From assembly GCA_902578545.1 (NCBI GenBank), contig CACHDI010000013.1, forward strand, positions 1-35,707: a stretch of 35,707 bases of DNA, given 5' to 3'. The position numbers and the translations under genes are program-made. The DNA comes from an uncultured Alphaproteobacteria bacterium. GTDB lineage: Bacteria; Pseudomonadota; Alphaproteobacteria; Rhodobacterales; Rhodobacteraceae. Under the pieces are notes generated by a model. The model was not told where the DNA came from. It saw nothing but the letters and a program-made list of their open reading frames with translations, and ran no database searches. Below, piece after piece: positions 15,796 to 25,283 of the stretch (the stretch's first letter is position 1; the number at the start of each line of letters is the position of its first letter).

Positions 15796-17076
15796 TTATT
15801 TGTCTGTCTTTAATTTACGTTCTAAATATTGTGAATATTGTGACATACCAAAGCAAAAAATAAAAAACATTAGTCCAATGGCCACATATAACTCCCAATA
15901 AATTCCATTCCATGTCTGATCTGCTCTAATAGTAGAAGCTAAACCAACTGGATCTCTTAAACTAATTATAGATACAAGTGTAGTATCTTTGAATAATCCA
16001 ATAAATGTATTAACAATTCCAGGAATAGAAATTTTTAATGCTTGGGGCATAATTACTAATCTTTGAGACTGCCAGTATGTTAACCCCAAAGATGCAGATG
16101 CCTCATGTTGACCTAAAGGTAGACCAGCTAAACCTCCACGAATGACCTCTGCCATGTAAGCTGCAGAAAAAAAAGTAACCATTATAATAACGCGAAGAAC
16201 TATATCAAAATTTGTACCTGGTGGTAAAAAATAATTAAGCAAAACCGAAGCTACAAAAAGTAGCGTTATCAAAGGTACGCCTCTAATAAACTCTATAAAA
16301 CCAACGCAGATCATTTTTATAATTGGTAGATTTGACTGCCTTCCAAGTGCTAAAAGTATACCGATTGGAAAAGAAGCAACAATTCCAGTTATACCTACTA
16401 TTAAGGATAAAGTAAAACCACCCATTTTAAGAGATTCGACAGGGGGTAATGCTATTGGTAGTATAATATTTAAAAAATTAACTAAGTAATTTGAAAAAAA
16501 CATAAAAAATACAATTAAAAAAATTAGCGCACCAATCCCAGCAAGAACAGTGTTTTTAGAAACTAATTTTAATAACAATATAAAAGTAAAGATCCCTAAA
16601 GATAATCCAATGTAAACTATCCCAACACCCCAAATAGAACCACCCCATAGTAACCAAATAGCTAAGCCTGGATAAATTACAGAAAACCAAAAAAACTTAA
16701 AATACTTAGGAAACAAAATAGGAATCATTGATAAAATCAAAAAAATAAAAGTAACCGTTGGTCGCCAATATTCTTCAGCTGGATATAATCCAAATAATAA
16801 TTGCTTCCATCTAGCTGTTAAAACAGAAAAACAGGCTACGTCTGGATTTAGGTCTAAACACTCTCTTAAAGATTTTGTATTCCAATGACCTCCCCATGCC
16901 CAAGGAATAAAATCTCTCAATATAATAAAAATGAAATAAATAGATATTAAAGTAAGTAAAGTATTAAACCAACTTGAGAATAAATTTTGTTTTAACCAAC
17001 CAATAAACCCCACTTCTGATATTGGTGCTGGGGAAGGAGGGATTTTATTTTTTTGAACAAACGCAATTTTTGACAC
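15796..17076 (-). CDS. aapM: General L-amino acid ABC transporter permease AapM
   Basis: 426 residues with about nine membrane segments. The C-terminal 220 residues form the HisMQ-type permease domain, including the EAA-loop region GQHEASASLGLTYWQSQRLVIMPQALK, which docks the ATPase. The long N-terminal part with extra helices is typical of Aap permeases. It starts with GTG directly after the aapQ stop (no gap). Confidence 0.94.
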   Translation of the reverse strand: MSKIAFVQKNKIPPSPAPISEVGFIGWLKQNLFSSWFNTLLTLISIYFIFIILRDFIPWAWGGHWNTKSLRECLDLNPDVACFSVLTARWKQLLFGLYPAEEYWRPTVTFIFLILSMIPILFPKYFKFFWFSVIYPGLAIWLLWGGSIWGVGIVYIGLSLGIFTFILLLKLVSKNTVLAGIGALIFLIVFFMFFSNYLVNFLNIILPIALPPVESLKMGGFTLSLIVGITGIVASFPIGILLALGRQSNLPIIKMICVGFIEFIRGVPLITLLFVASVLLNYFLPPGTNFDIVLRVIIMVTFFSAAYMAEVIRGGLAGLPLGQHEASASLGLTYWQSQRLVIMPQALKISIPGIVNTFIGLFKDTTLVSIISLRDPVGLASTIRADQTWNGIYWELYVAIGLMFFIFCFGMSQYSQYLERKLKTDK

Positions 17077-18294
17077 TTATCTCACCACTATTTGGAAGGA
17101 TCGATTATAGTAATTAATAACGGAAGATATGAGAAGAGATACACATAAGTAAAAACCCATCAATAATAACATTGACTCTAATTCTCTACCTGTTTGATTT
17201 AAAGTAATTCCACCAAGAGTACCTCTCACATCCATATAACCTACTGCGATTGCTAATGAGGAGTTTTTAGTTAAATTTAAATAGTTTGATATTAACGGAG
17301 GTACAATAATCCTTAATGCTTGGGGTAATATAATTAAGTTCATAATCTTATTTGGACGTAATCCTAAGGAAGAGGCTGCTTCCGTTTGCCCCTTTGATAT
17401 TGCCATAATACCAGCCCTAACTATCTCAGCTATGAAAGCAGATGTGTATAATGCTAGAGCTAAGGTAAGAGCAAGAAAAGAATTTCTTAAGTGGATTCCA
17501 TCTTTAAAATTAAATCCTTTTAAATAAGGATATTCAAGTGAAATAGGACTTCCAAGAGCGAAAAATAAGATTGTAGATGGAAAGATTAAAATAGCTATAC
17601 TTACCAAAAATGTAGGGAAATCTTTTCCTGTTTCTCTCTTAAGCTTATCTGCATATCTCTTTAAAAAAATAACAGCAAATACCGATAGTATAAAAATGAA
17701 GATTACCCAATAAGCACCTTCATTTAAAATTGGCGCTGGAAAGTATGTACCTCTGTTCGTAATTGCAACACTATCAAAAAATAACATAGTAGCCTGTGGG
17801 TCAGCTCCTTTAAATGCTTTTGGAGCAGGTGTGAATTCAGTAAGAAGAGCAAAAACCATTACAATCCAAAGCAATACTGGAACATTTCTAAAACCCTCAA
17901 TATATGCAGACATAAGTTTGGCTACTAACCAATTTTTAGAAAGTCTTAATATACCAACAAATAGTCCTAATATGGTAGCTATTACACAACCAACAAACGC
18001 AACAAGTAATGTATTTAAAATTCCTACTACAGCTGCTCTGCCATGAGTGCTGTCACTTGAGTAAGGTATTAAACGTTGATTTATATCATACCCAGCTCTT
18101 AGAAACAAAAAGTTAAAGCTAACATCCTTACCTAGCAAAGCTAAATTCTTCAAAGTATTATCAACTAACCAAAAAAATACTGCTACAAATATTATGAAGG
18201 TGATTACTTGAAGTGATGTACCTCTATAACGAGTATCACTAAGTAACATTCCAATTTGAAATTTTTCATCTGTTGATGGGGAGGAGGCTTTCAT
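17077..18294 (-). CDS. aapQ: General L-amino acid ABC transporter permease AapQ
   Basis: 405 residues, about eight membrane helices. NTLLVAFVGCVIATILGLFVGILRLSKN and the EAA loop GQTEAASSLGLRPNKIMNLIILPQALR mark the permease fold. An insertion between the first helices, including the GRAAVVG and PAPKAFKGADPQ segments, is typical of AapQ. It pairs with AapM and follows aapJ after a 73-base gap that carries a hairpin. Confidence 0.94.
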   Translation of the reverse strand: MKASSPSTDEKFQIGMLLSDTRYRGTSLQVITFIIFVAVFFWLVDNTLKNLALLGKDVSFNFLFLRAGYDINQRLIPYSSDSTHGRAAVVGILNTLLVAFVGCVIATILGLFVGILRLSKNWLVAKLMSAYIEGFRNVPVLLWIVMVFALLTEFTPAPKAFKGADPQATMLFFDSVAITNRGTYFPAPILNEGAYWVIFIFILSVFAVIFLKRYADKLKRETGKDFPTFLVSIAILIFPSTILFFALGSPISLEYPYLKGFNFKDGIHLRNSFLALTLALALYTSAFIAEIVRAGIMAISKGQTEAASSLGLRPNKIMNLIILPQALRIIVPPLISNYLNLTKNSSLAIAVGYMDVRGTLGGITLNQTGRELESMLLLMGFYLCVSLLISSVINYYNRSFQIVVR

Positions 18295-18329
18295 AATAAT
18301 GATAATTTCCGAAATATGAAAGATAGTAA

Positions 18330-18354
18330 AGGGGCGTCAACAAATGACGCCCCT
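18330..18354 (-). terminator. Strong intra-operon hairpin after aapJ
   Basis: A perfect 9-base-pair GC-rich stem, AGGGGCGTC (18330-18338) with GACGCCCCT (18346-18354), and a 7-base loop. It lies 13 bases past the aapJ stop. On the transcribed strand it is followed by TTACTATCTTTC rather than a clean U-run. It therefore more likely stabilises the aapJ message or partially terminates than fully stops transcription. This would give more binding protein than permease. Confidence 0.75.
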
Positions 18355-18367
18355 AATAATTTAAATA

Positions 18368-19399
18368 TTATCTAAATGGTGGTGAATAAAGAATTCCACC
18401 TTTAGTCCAAGATGCATTTACACCTCTTTCAATATTAATTCCGCTAGTAGCACCTAGGTTATTTTCAAAAATTTCACCATAGTTACCACCTGCTTTAATT
18501 GCATTATACATAGCATTCTTTGGAAGACCTACCATTGCTAGAATATCGTCGTCACCTGTTCCAAGTAATCTATGTATTTCAGCATCTTTAGTATCTTTCC
18601 AGCTATCAATGTTGGCTTGAGTTATACCCTTTTCTTCAGCAATAATTAAGGCGTTTAATACCCATCTACCAATATCAGCCCAATTATCATCACCATGTCT
18701 CACGAGTGGACCCAATGGTTCTTTAGAAATAATCTCAGGTAACACAAGATGGTCATCTGGATTTTCTAAGTTAACTCTAGTACCATGAAGAGCAGATGCG
18801 TCAGTAGTATATGTATCACAAGCGCCTGCTAGATATTGCTGTTGAGATTCTGCATTATCTGCTGTTGGTACTGGCTCATAGCTCATACCATTTTCTTTAA
18901 AGTAGTCAGCAAGGTTAAGCTCAGTAGTTGTTCCAACTTGTATACATACAGTTGCTCCGTCTAATTCTAGAGTGGAGTTAACACCAAGGTCTTTTTTCAC
19001 CATAAAACCTTGACCATCATAGTAATTTACACCTAAGAACGTTTGTTTTAGGTCAGTATCTCTACTGTAAGTCCAAGTTGTATTTCTTGCAAGAATGTCG
19101 ACTTCGCCAGCAGCTAAAGCAGTAAATCTAACAGCAGAGGTAAGCCCAACAAACTTAACAGCCATTGGATCACCAAAAATTGCTGCAGCTAATGCACGAC
19201 AATAATCAACGTCAAAACCTACATCTTTTCCAGAATCGTCAACTGTAGCAAATCCAGGAGCACCAGTTGATACACCACATAACAGATTACCACGAGCTTT
19301 GACATCATCTAATGTCACAGAATGACCGCCAGAAAAAGCGGCTTGTCCGCCTACAATCAAAATAATTGAAGACAAGATCATAAAAAGTGATTTTCTCAT
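18368..19399 (-). CDS. aapJ: General L-amino acid ABC transporter substrate-binding protein AapJ
   Basis: 343 residues with a Sec signal peptide (2-23, ...GGQAAFSGG). The class 3 solute-binding fold follows: VKARGNLLCGVSTGAPGF, GFDVDYCRALAAAIFGD, LTSAVRFTALAAGEVDILARNTTWT, and the C-terminal NYGEIFENNLG. It captures a broad range of L-amino acids in the periplasm. Codons appear less A/T-biased than those of its neighbours, as expected of a highly expressed gene. An AAGGGGA ribosome-binding site lies just before the ATG. Confidence 0.95.
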   Translation of the reverse strand: MRKSLFMILSSIILIVGGQAAFSGGHSVTLDDVKARGNLLCGVSTGAPGFATVDDSGKDVGFDVDYCRALAAAIFGDPMAVKFVGLTSAVRFTALAAGEVDILARNTTWTYSRDTDLKQTFLGVNYYDGQGFMVKKDLGVNSTLELDGATVCIQVGTTTELNLADYFKENGMSYEPVPTADNAESQQQYLAGACDTYTTDASALHGTRVNLENPDDHLVLPEIISKEPLGPLVRHGDDNWADIGRWVLNALIIAEEKGITQANIDSWKDTKDAEIHRLLGTGDDDILAMVGLPKNAMYNAIKAGGNYGEIFENNLGATSGINIERGVNASWTKGGILYSPPFR

Positions 19400-19633
19400 A
19401 ATTTCCCCTTATTAAATTAAAAAAATCTTGATAATTTTGATACCAAAATAATTCGTGAAGTATATGCATTAATCAAACTTTTTCTACCCTTTATTTAATA
19501 TTTAATACGAAGAAAAAAAACTGTTATTTATCAATATGTTAAAAATATAATAAGTTTTAACAAAAGCTTTTATTAAGTTTTATAACTACTTTTTACCAAT
19601 TAAGTGATTCTTAATTAAAAACATCTAAACTAA
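19400..19633. other. Longest intergenic region (234 bases), upstream of aapJ
   Basis: Very A/T-rich. It must hold the aapJ promoter and any end signal for atp12, but I find no convincing -35/-10 pair, sigma-54 site or riboswitch. One small hairpin, ATTTTG-ATAC-CAAAAT, lies in the presumed aapJ leader. TATACT on the - strand is a possible isolated -10. Confidence 0.4.
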
Positions 19634-20338
19634 TTAATTTAAGGTGTTTATAAATTCACATGATACCAAAAACTTTTCTTTTTTGTATTTGTCATCTTCT
19701 AATTGTTCTGGAATTGTGCCCCATTTTGAACGCTGCCACTCTTCGTCAACTTTTGACAAAGACCATGCTTGATTTGGTAAAATTTTTTTCCTTAAAATTA
19801 ATAATCCAATTATTAAAGAGCCAGTGAGTGTTACTATTTCATTTATAGCTGTTAGAGAGAAACAATCTAATTTTTTTATCTCATTAGAAAAAATTTTTTG
19901 ATTAATTAAAGGTTGTTTAACTGGCATTAAACTATTAGAAATCTTAAAATTTAATTTAAATTCGTCTTTTGTCCAATCTAATAGCTTATTCCATTTTTTT
20001 GATTGTAATTGTTCAAGTTCTGTGCCTAAACCATCTCTATAAAATAATAAATCGGTCATTCCATATTCTGTAAGTTTTTTTTGAAGAATAACTTGATCCT
20101 TTACCTCTCTATCTATGGATGCAAAACAAATTTGAGTGATTGGCATATTATGAAAATTAATATCCTCATCTATATTGATCCACTCTTTACATAAATTTTC
20201 TGCAATTGTTTTATTTGAAATTAAGAAATCTTTTTTTTGGGGAGTTTTAAGTAGATTTTTATCTAAAAGGATACCAAACTCTGCTTTAATCTTAATTACT
20301 TTAATAGATTTCCAAAATTTTTTTTTCTTCCATACCAT
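19634..20338 (-). CDS. ATP12-family F1-ATPase assembly chaperone
   Basis: 234 residues matching ATP12: an N-terminal segment with LLDKNLLKTPQK, the KTIAENLCKEW region (44-54), NMPITQICFASID (64-76), and a C-terminal helical domain with LTAINEIVTLTGSLIIGLLIL, and DEEWQRSKWG. In mitochondria and alphaproteobacteria it chaperones the alpha subunit of F1. No ribosome-binding site is obvious; it begins 17 bases after the rluC stop. Confidence 0.88.
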   Translation of the reverse strand: MVWKKKKFWKSIKVIKIKAEFGILLDKNLLKTPQKKDFLISNKTIAENLCKEWINIDEDINFHNMPITQICFASIDREVKDQVILQKKLTEYGMTDLLFYRDGLGTELEQLQSKKWNKLLDWTKDEFKLNFKISNSLMPVKQPLINQKIFSNEIKKLDCFSLTAINEIVTLTGSLIIGLLILRKKILPNQAWSLSKVDEEWQRSKWGTIPEQLEDDKYKKEKFLVSCEFINTLN

Positions 20339-20355
20339 TTTTATTCACAATTAAC

Positions 20356-21357
20356 TTATAATTGGTCGATTTCATCAACATGTAAAAATTTTTTCATATG
20401 TACAGGTGGTGGACATTTCACATTGATTAATTTGCCAGATATTGGATTTTGAAAAATTATACCCCTCGCATGTAATTGAAGCTTTTCTTTACCATTATCT
20501 GTAACTAATTGTGATTTTATAGTATACTTCTTATCTCCAATAATTGGATAACCAATAGATGCTAGCTGTTTTCTTAATTGATGTTTTCTCCCGGTAACAG
20601 CAAAAAGATTTAACAAAGAAACGTTTTCATTATTTACCTTTAATTTTTTGTAAGTTGAGACCATTTCCTTATCCTCTGCTCCCAGAAAATAAAACTTAGC
20701 ATTTAAGTAGTCTTTGTTAAGGTTATATTTGTATATTATATTTTTTTTTAGAACAGATTCATCTTTTTGAGGAGAATATAAAATTCCAGTTTTATGTTTT
20801 ATTGATTGATTTACTAAAGCCCAATATGATTTTTTAATCCTTCGCTCAATCATTAATTTAGAAAATGCACTTGCACTTTTTGGGGTTTTAGCAACAACCA
20901 AAATCCCAGACGTATCTTTGTCTAATCTATGAACTAACTTTGGGATTGGATAATCTCTTTCTGAAAAGAAAGGTAGTATTCCATCCAAATGAATTGGACC
21001 TAATTTTGATCCACCTTGAACAGCCAAACCGAAAGGCTTATTAAAAATAAAAAAATATTCGTCTTCATATACTATACTTTTTTTTATTTTATTAAATAGT
21101 TGTTCTTTTTTTTTGGTGAGAAATTTATCATTTTTTTGATCTTTTTTTCGTATAAAATTTGGAATCCTAATTATTTGATTTTCTATTAATTTAAAATTTG
21201 GTTTTACCCTAGAACTATTAACCCTGATTTGACCGGTTCTACATAATTTTTCCATCATAATTTTTGAAACATGATTAAAATGGAAATTAATCCATTTATC
21301 TAGTCTTTGACCATCTTCTTCAAAAGTAACAACAAATGGTTTAATTTCATCTGTCAT
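20356..21357 (-). CDS. rluC: RluA-family pseudouridine synthase (RluC-type)
   Basis: 333 residues: S4 RNA-binding domain (about 14-70), then the RluA catalytic domain. The catalytic Asp is D146 in LVHRLDKDTSGILVVAKT. FNKPFGLAVQGG (105-116), GRKHQLRKQL and IIGDKKY are conserved. It should modify 23S rRNA uridines; the S4 domain and the neighbourhood (rarA, atp12, rplQ) favour RluC over RluD or RluA. It overlaps rarA by 11 bases. Confidence 0.88.
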   Translation of the reverse strand: MTDEIKPFVVTFEEDGQRLDKWINFHFNHVSKIMMEKLCRTGQIRVNSSRVKPNFKLIENQIIRIPNFIRKKDQKNDKFLTKKKEQLFNKIKKSIVYEDEYFFIFNKPFGLAVQGGSKLGPIHLDGILPFFSERDYPIPKLVHRLDKDTSGILVVAKTPKSASAFSKLMIERRIKKSYWALVNQSIKHKTGILYSPQKDESVLKKNIIYKYNLNKDYLNAKFYFLGAEDKEMVSTYKKLKVNNENVSLLNLFAVTGRKHQLRKQLASIGYPIIGDKKYTIKSQLVTDNGKEKLQLHARGIIFQNPISGKLINVKCPPPVHMKKFLHVDEIDQL

Positions 21358-22696
21358 TTTTTGGTATATTCCGTTTTATATCATTATCCGATTGCTGTAT
21401 CTTATTTCTTAATCTTGAAAAATATAATACTCTTTTCTTTAGTTCTCTTTCATAACCTCTTTCTATAGGATGATAGAATATTGGTCGCTTAATTCCATCT
21501 GGAAAATAATTTTGACCTGAAAATCCTGCTTTGAAATCATGATCGTATTTATAACCAAGACCATACCCAAGTGAGTCCATTAATGCAGTTGGAGAGTTTA
21601 AGATATGCCTAGGTGGTTGTACTGCATTATGTTTTTTTGCAAACTTCTGAGATTCTTTTTCTGCTAAATAAACAGAATTTGATTTTGGTGATAAAGACAA
21701 AGCAATTACACTCATTACTAATGCAATATCACCTTCTGGAGAGCCTAATCTTTCATATGATCTCCATGAGTCCAATACCTGTTTTTGAGTATCAGGGTTT
21801 GCAAGACCAACGTCTTCTATAGAAATTCTTAGTAACCTTCTAAAAATAAAATGAGGATCTTCACCAGCATTAAGAGCTCTTGCTAACCAAAAGAGTCCTG
21901 CATCTGGATCAGAACCTCTTATAGATTTATGAATAGCCGAGATTAATCCATAGTGATTATCCCCAGATTTGTCATGTTTGGGAATATTCAAAGAAAGCAC
22001 TTCTTTCAATTCATGAATACCAATTTTCCTATTAAATGAGAAAATTTGTTCTACAAGATTAATTAAAATTCTGGCATCACCACCACTCATCTGTATCAAT
22101 AGTTTTTTACCATCATTTTCTAGAAGTAATTTATTTTGAGATAGTTTTTCAGCTCTTATAATAATTTTTTTTAAAGATTCTTCTGATAATACATTTAATT
22201 GATATATTAATGACCTTGATAGAAGAGCTGAATTTATTTGAAAACTTGGGTTTTGTGATGTAGCACCAATTAATCCTAGAATACCCTCTTCAACAAATGG
22301 TAAAAACATATCTTGCTGAAGTTTGTTAAAGTAATGAAATTCGTCAACAAATAGGATTAATTTTTTTTCTTTTTTTAATAAATCTTTACCTAACTTAAAT
22401 ATTTCTTTTAAATCACTAGTTCCTGAGGAAACAGCACTTATTTCATGAAAATAAACTTGTTTTAATTCTTTTGGAATAATCCTAGCTAATGAAGTTTTTC
22501 CCGTGCCAGGGGGACCCCACAAAATTATTGAAGATAAATTATTATTTTTTATAATATTATTTAGTGGACCTGTTTTACTTGTAATATGATCTTGACCAAT
22601 AAGATCTTTCAGTTTTTGAGGACGTAATCTATGTGAAAGGGGTTGTGATTGATTATCGGCAACTCTCACATTATTAAAATCAAATAAATCACTCAT
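21347..22696 (-). CDS. rarA: Replication-associated recombination protein A (RarA/MgsA AAA+ ATPase)
   Basis: 449 residues. LSHRLRPQKLKDLIGQDH (20-37), Walker A GPPGTGKTS (61-69), Walker B LILFVDEFH (113-121) and sensor 1 GATSQNPSF (144-152) mark the clamp-loader-related AAA+ core. The C-terminal tetramerisation domain (YDHDFKAGFSGQNYFPD) is complete. Family-typical HRFN and TTENP appear here as HYFN and TSQNP, which are mild deviations. It acts at stalled replication forks. It is 66 bases downstream of rplQ, so it may be co-transcribed. Confidence 0.93.
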   Translation of the reverse strand: MSDLFDFNNVRVADNQSQPLSHRLRPQKLKDLIGQDHITSKTGPLNNIIKNNNLSSIILWGPPGTGKTSLARIIPKELKQVYFHEISAVSSGTSDLKEIFKLGKDLLKKEKKLILFVDEFHYFNKLQQDMFLPFVEEGILGLIGATSQNPSFQINSALLSRSLIYQLNVLSEESLKKIIIRAEKLSQNKLLLENDGKKLLIQMSGGDARILINLVEQIFSFNRKIGIHELKEVLSLNIPKHDKSGDNHYGLISAIHKSIRGSDPDAGLFWLARALNAGEDPHFIFRRLLRISIEDVGLANPDTQKQVLDSWRSYERLGSPEGDIALVMSVIALSLSPKSNSVYLAEKESQKFAKKHNAVQPPRHILNSPTALMDSLGYGLGYKYDHDFKAGFSGQNYFPDGIKRPIFYHPIERGYERELKKRVLYFSRLRNKIQQSDNDIKRNIPKNDR

Positions 22697-22717
22697 TAAA
22701 GATCATCACATAACCAA

Positions 22718-22752
22718 GAAGTGAATATTTTATTTTCTAAAAAATATACTTC
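22718..22752 (-). terminator. Possible hairpin between rplQ and rarA
   Basis: GAAGTGAATATTTT (22718-22731) can pair with AAAATATACTTC (22741-22752) with a two-base bulge. It lies 11 bases past the rplQ stop, so it may mark the end of the ribosomal operon. A/T-rich stem and no long U-run on the transcribed strand. Confidence 0.35.
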
Positions 22753-22762
22753 AATATAAAAA

Positions 22763-23185
22763 TTATTCTTCAGATTTATTTTCTATATTTTCTTGTAGCT
22801 CTTTATCTTTGGCCCCCTTAGCTGACACATCCCGATCAACAAACTCTATAACGGCCAATGGAGCAGCATCTCCATATCTAAAACCAGCCTTTAAAACTCT
22901 TGTATAGCCTCCATTTCTCTCTTTATATCTGGGAGCTAAAGTTTCAAAAAGCTTGATAACTGCAGAATTTTGCTTCAAACGAGATATGGCTTGCCTTCTT
23001 GAATGTAAAGAGCCTTTTTTACCAAGTGTTATATACTTATCTACAATTTTTTTTAATTCTTTTGCTTTTGGAAGTGTGGTTTGAATTTGCTCATGCTCAA
23101 TTAAAGAACACACCATATTTGCAAACATAGCTTTGCGGTGTTCATGAGTTCTGTTTAATTTGCGGTTACTATTTCCATGTCTCAT
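22763..23185 (-). CDS. rplQ: Ribosomal protein bL17
   Basis: 140 residues. The conserved opening [20 protein letters not shown] and the [26 protein letters not shown] block identify L17. A Lys/Glu-rich tail extends past the usual end. No clear Shine-Dalgarno precedes the ATG. It is the last gene of the alpha operon. Confidence 0.97.
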   Translation of the reverse strand: MRHGNSNRKLNRTHEHRKAMFANMVCSLIEHEQIQTTLPKAKELKKIVDKYITLGKKGSLHSRRQAISRLKQNSAVIKLFETLAPRYKERNGGYTRVLKAGFRYGDAAPLAVIEFVDRDVSAKGAKDKELQENIENKSEE

Positions 23186-23253
23186 TTGATCGTACCAATT
23201 AAAAAATCTTATCTAGTGTTTAGTTTTTAACACCCTTTTATATATAATCAACC

Positions 23254-24270
23254 TCAAAACTGATCTTCATATTTTTTGGACAACTCTTCTATATTTTCTG
23301 GTGGCCACTCAGTCACATCCATACCCAGATGTAATTGCATACCTGTCAGAACTTCTTTTATTTCGTTTAAAGACTTTCTACCAAAATTAGGAGTTCTTAA
23401 CATCTCTGCTTCTGTTTTTTGAATTAAATCTCCTATATAAACAATATTATCATTCTTTAGACAATTTGCAGACCTTACAGACAATTCTAGTTCATCAACT
23501 TTTTTAAGAAGTAATGGATTAAATTCTAACTCATCTTCATCTTCATCACGTGTATCAGTTTCAGGCTCATCAAAGTTAATAAATACATCTAGCTGATCTT
23601 TCAAAATTCGAGATGCGAAAGCTAGTGCATCTTCTGGGGATACTGAACCATCTGTTTCTATATCCATTGTTAATTTGTCATAGTCTAGGACTTGACCCTC
23701 TCTAGTAGGTTCAACATTATATGAAACTTTTTTGATAGGTGAAAATAGTGAATCAATTGCAATAACACCAATAGGGTTATCTTCCGAAACTTGTTTATCA
23801 GCTGCTACATATCCCTTACCTGTATTTACAGTTAACTCCATCTTGAAAGCAACTCCATCATCTAAATGACATATGATATGATCTTTATTCAAAATTTCTA
23901 TACCATTAGTTTCTTCGATATCACCAGCAGTTACAATACCAGGTCCTTTTACATTAACCGATAATCTTTTTGGACCTTCAACTTCCATTGATACAGAAAC
24001 TCCTTTGAGATTAAGTATAATATCAGTAACGTCCTCACGAACTCCAGCTAATGAAGAAAATTCATGCAAAACACCGTCTATTTGCACTGAAACTATAGAG
24101 GCTCCTTGTAAAGAAGATAATAAGATTCTTCTGAGAGCATTTCCTAAAGTTAATCCAAATCCCCTTTCTAAAGGTTCGGTCACAATTGTTGCATTACTCT
24201 TTGGGTCATCACCTGATTTAATTGAAATACCAGAGGGTCTAATTAATTCTTGCCAATTTTTGTGGATCAT
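23254..24270 (-). CDS. rpoA: RNA polymerase subunit alpha
   Basis: 338 residues from the ATG at 24270, which sits six bases after GGAGG (24280-24276). The protein then begins [10 protein letters not shown], as in other alphaproteobacteria; the upstream in-frame ATG at 24315 lacks this support. The N-terminal domain (about 1-230) includes [18 protein letters not shown]. After an acidic linker comes the C-terminal domain, with [13 protein letters not shown] and [16 protein letters not shown], which contacts UP elements and activators. Confidence 0.97.
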   Translation of the reverse strand: MIHKNWQELIRPSGISIKSGDDPKSNATIVTEPLERGFGLTLGNALRRILLSSLQGASIVSVQIDGVLHEFSSLAGVREDVTDIILNLKGVSVSMEVEGPKRLSVNVKGPGIVTAGDIEETNGIEILNKDHIICHLDDGVAFKMELTVNTGKGYVAADKQVSEDNPIGVIAIDSLFSPIKKVSYNVEPTREGQVLDYDKLTMDIETDGSVSPEDALAFASRILKDQLDVFINFDEPETDTRDEDEDELEFNPLLLKKVDELELSVRSANCLKNDNIVYIGDLIQKTEAEMLRTPNFGRKSLNEIKEVLTGMQLHLGMDVTEWPPENIEELSKKYEDQF

Positions 24271-24335
24271 ATTTTCCTCCATTCCTGTGAAAAACCTAAT
24301 CCAAAAGTCCTTCACGCCCGAGGGTTTGAATTTTA

Positions 24336-24355
24336 GTTACACTTATAAGTGTAAC
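24336..24355. repeat. Perfect 20-base palindrome in the rpsK-rpoA gap
   Basis: GTTACACTTA followed by its exact reverse complement TAAGTGTAAC. In the mRNA it would form an 8-base-pair hairpin with a UAUA loop, 16 bases after the rpsK stop and about 65 bases before the rpoA start. It could be an mRNA processing/attenuation element or a binding site for a dimeric protein. Confidence 0.8.
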
Positions 24356-24371
24356 GATTTGGTAAAAAGCA

Positions 24372-24761
24372 CTAAACTCTTCTTCTCTTAGGTGGCCTAC
24401 ACCCATTATGAGGCATGGGTGTTACATCTCTAATAGAAGTCACAATCATGCCTACAGCTGACAAAGCTCTCAAGGCTGACTCTCTTCCCGATCCAGGCCC
24501 TTGAATTTCAACCTCTAGAGTTTTCATACCATGCTCTTGAGCTTTTTTTCCTGCGTCTTCAGCTGCCATTTGTGCAGCATAAGGTGTAGACTTTCTTGAG
24601 CCTTTAAAACCCATTGTACCAGCGGAAGACCATGCGATGGCATTACCTTGAGCGTCAGAAATTAAAATTTTAGTGTTATTAAAGCTTGAATTTATGTGAG
24701 CTACTCCTGTTGAGATGTTTTTTTTATCTTTCTTTTTAGTTCTTGATTTATCTACGGCCAT
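24372..24761 (-). CDS. rpsK: Ribosomal protein uS11
   Basis: 129 residues. [53 protein letters not shown] in pieces, and the basic end [13 protein letters not shown] are the S11 signatures. It lies 12 bases after rpsM. Confidence 0.98.
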   Translation of the reverse strand: MAVDKSRTKKKDKKNISTGVAHINSSFNNTKILISDAQGNAIAWSSAGTMGFKGSRKSTPYAAQMAAEDAGKKAQEHGMKTLEVEIQGPGSGRESALRALSAVGMIVTSIRDVTPMPHNGCRPPKRRRV

Positions 24762-24773
24762 TATAAAACTATC

Positions 24774-25142
24774 CTATTTTTTCTTACCGGCTATTGTTTT
24801 TGCAGGACCTTTTCTAGTTCTAGCATTTGTATGGGTTCTTTGACCTCTAACTGGAAGACCACGCCTGTGTCTTAAACCACGGTAACAACCAAGATCCATT
24901 AGTCGTTTAATGTTCATAGATTTTTCTCTTCTTAAATCGCCTTCTACCATTAAATTAGCGTCAATATAATCTCTAATGGATGATAACTGAATGTCATCAA
25001 GTTCGTTAAGCTTTGTTAATAGAGAAATTTTAAGTTCGTTGCATATTTTAATTGCAGTATTTATACCTAAACCATGTATGTAAGTCAAAGCAACGGGAAC
25101 CCTTTTACCTGTGGGTAGATTTATGCCAGCAATTCTAGCCAA
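24774..25142 (-). CDS. rpsM: Ribosomal protein uS13
   Basis: 122 residues beginning [15 protein letters not shown], with the conserved C-terminal [20 protein letters not shown] and AGKKK tail that reaches the P-site tRNAs. First gene of the alpha operon, preceded by a strong promoter. Confidence 0.98.
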   Translation of the reverse strand: MARIAGINLPTGKRVPVALTYIHGLGINTAIKICNELKISLLTKLNELDDIQLSSIRDYIDANLMVEGDLRREKSMNIKRLMDLGCYRGLRHRRGLPVRGQRTHTNARTRKGPAKTIAGKKK

Positions 25143-25214
25143 ATTTAACTCCGTAATTTATGATGTTTAATGAAATTTATAAGTTAAAAGTAATTAGACG
25201 TTTTTATTGGGCGG

Positions 25215-25242
25215 ATTATATCCATGGAATCTTCTTCGTCAA
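25215..25242 (-). promoter_or_regulatory. Strong sigma-70 promoter for rpsM-rpsK-rpoA-rplQ
   Basis: On the - strand TTGACG (25242-25237), a 16-base spacer, then a perfect TATAAT (25220-25215). It falls in the 141-base gap between adk and rpsM. The predicted start near 25208 gives a 5' leader of about 65 bases. Confidence 0.75.
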
Positions 25243-25283
25243 GTTGATAGTTAAGAAATCTTTATAAAATCATATGATAATAT

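Noticed and set aside
19400-19633. Riboswitch or sigma-54 promoter upstream of aapJ
   Set aside because: No conserved riboswitch core and no GG-N10-GC type element; only A/T-rich sequence with a small hairpin.
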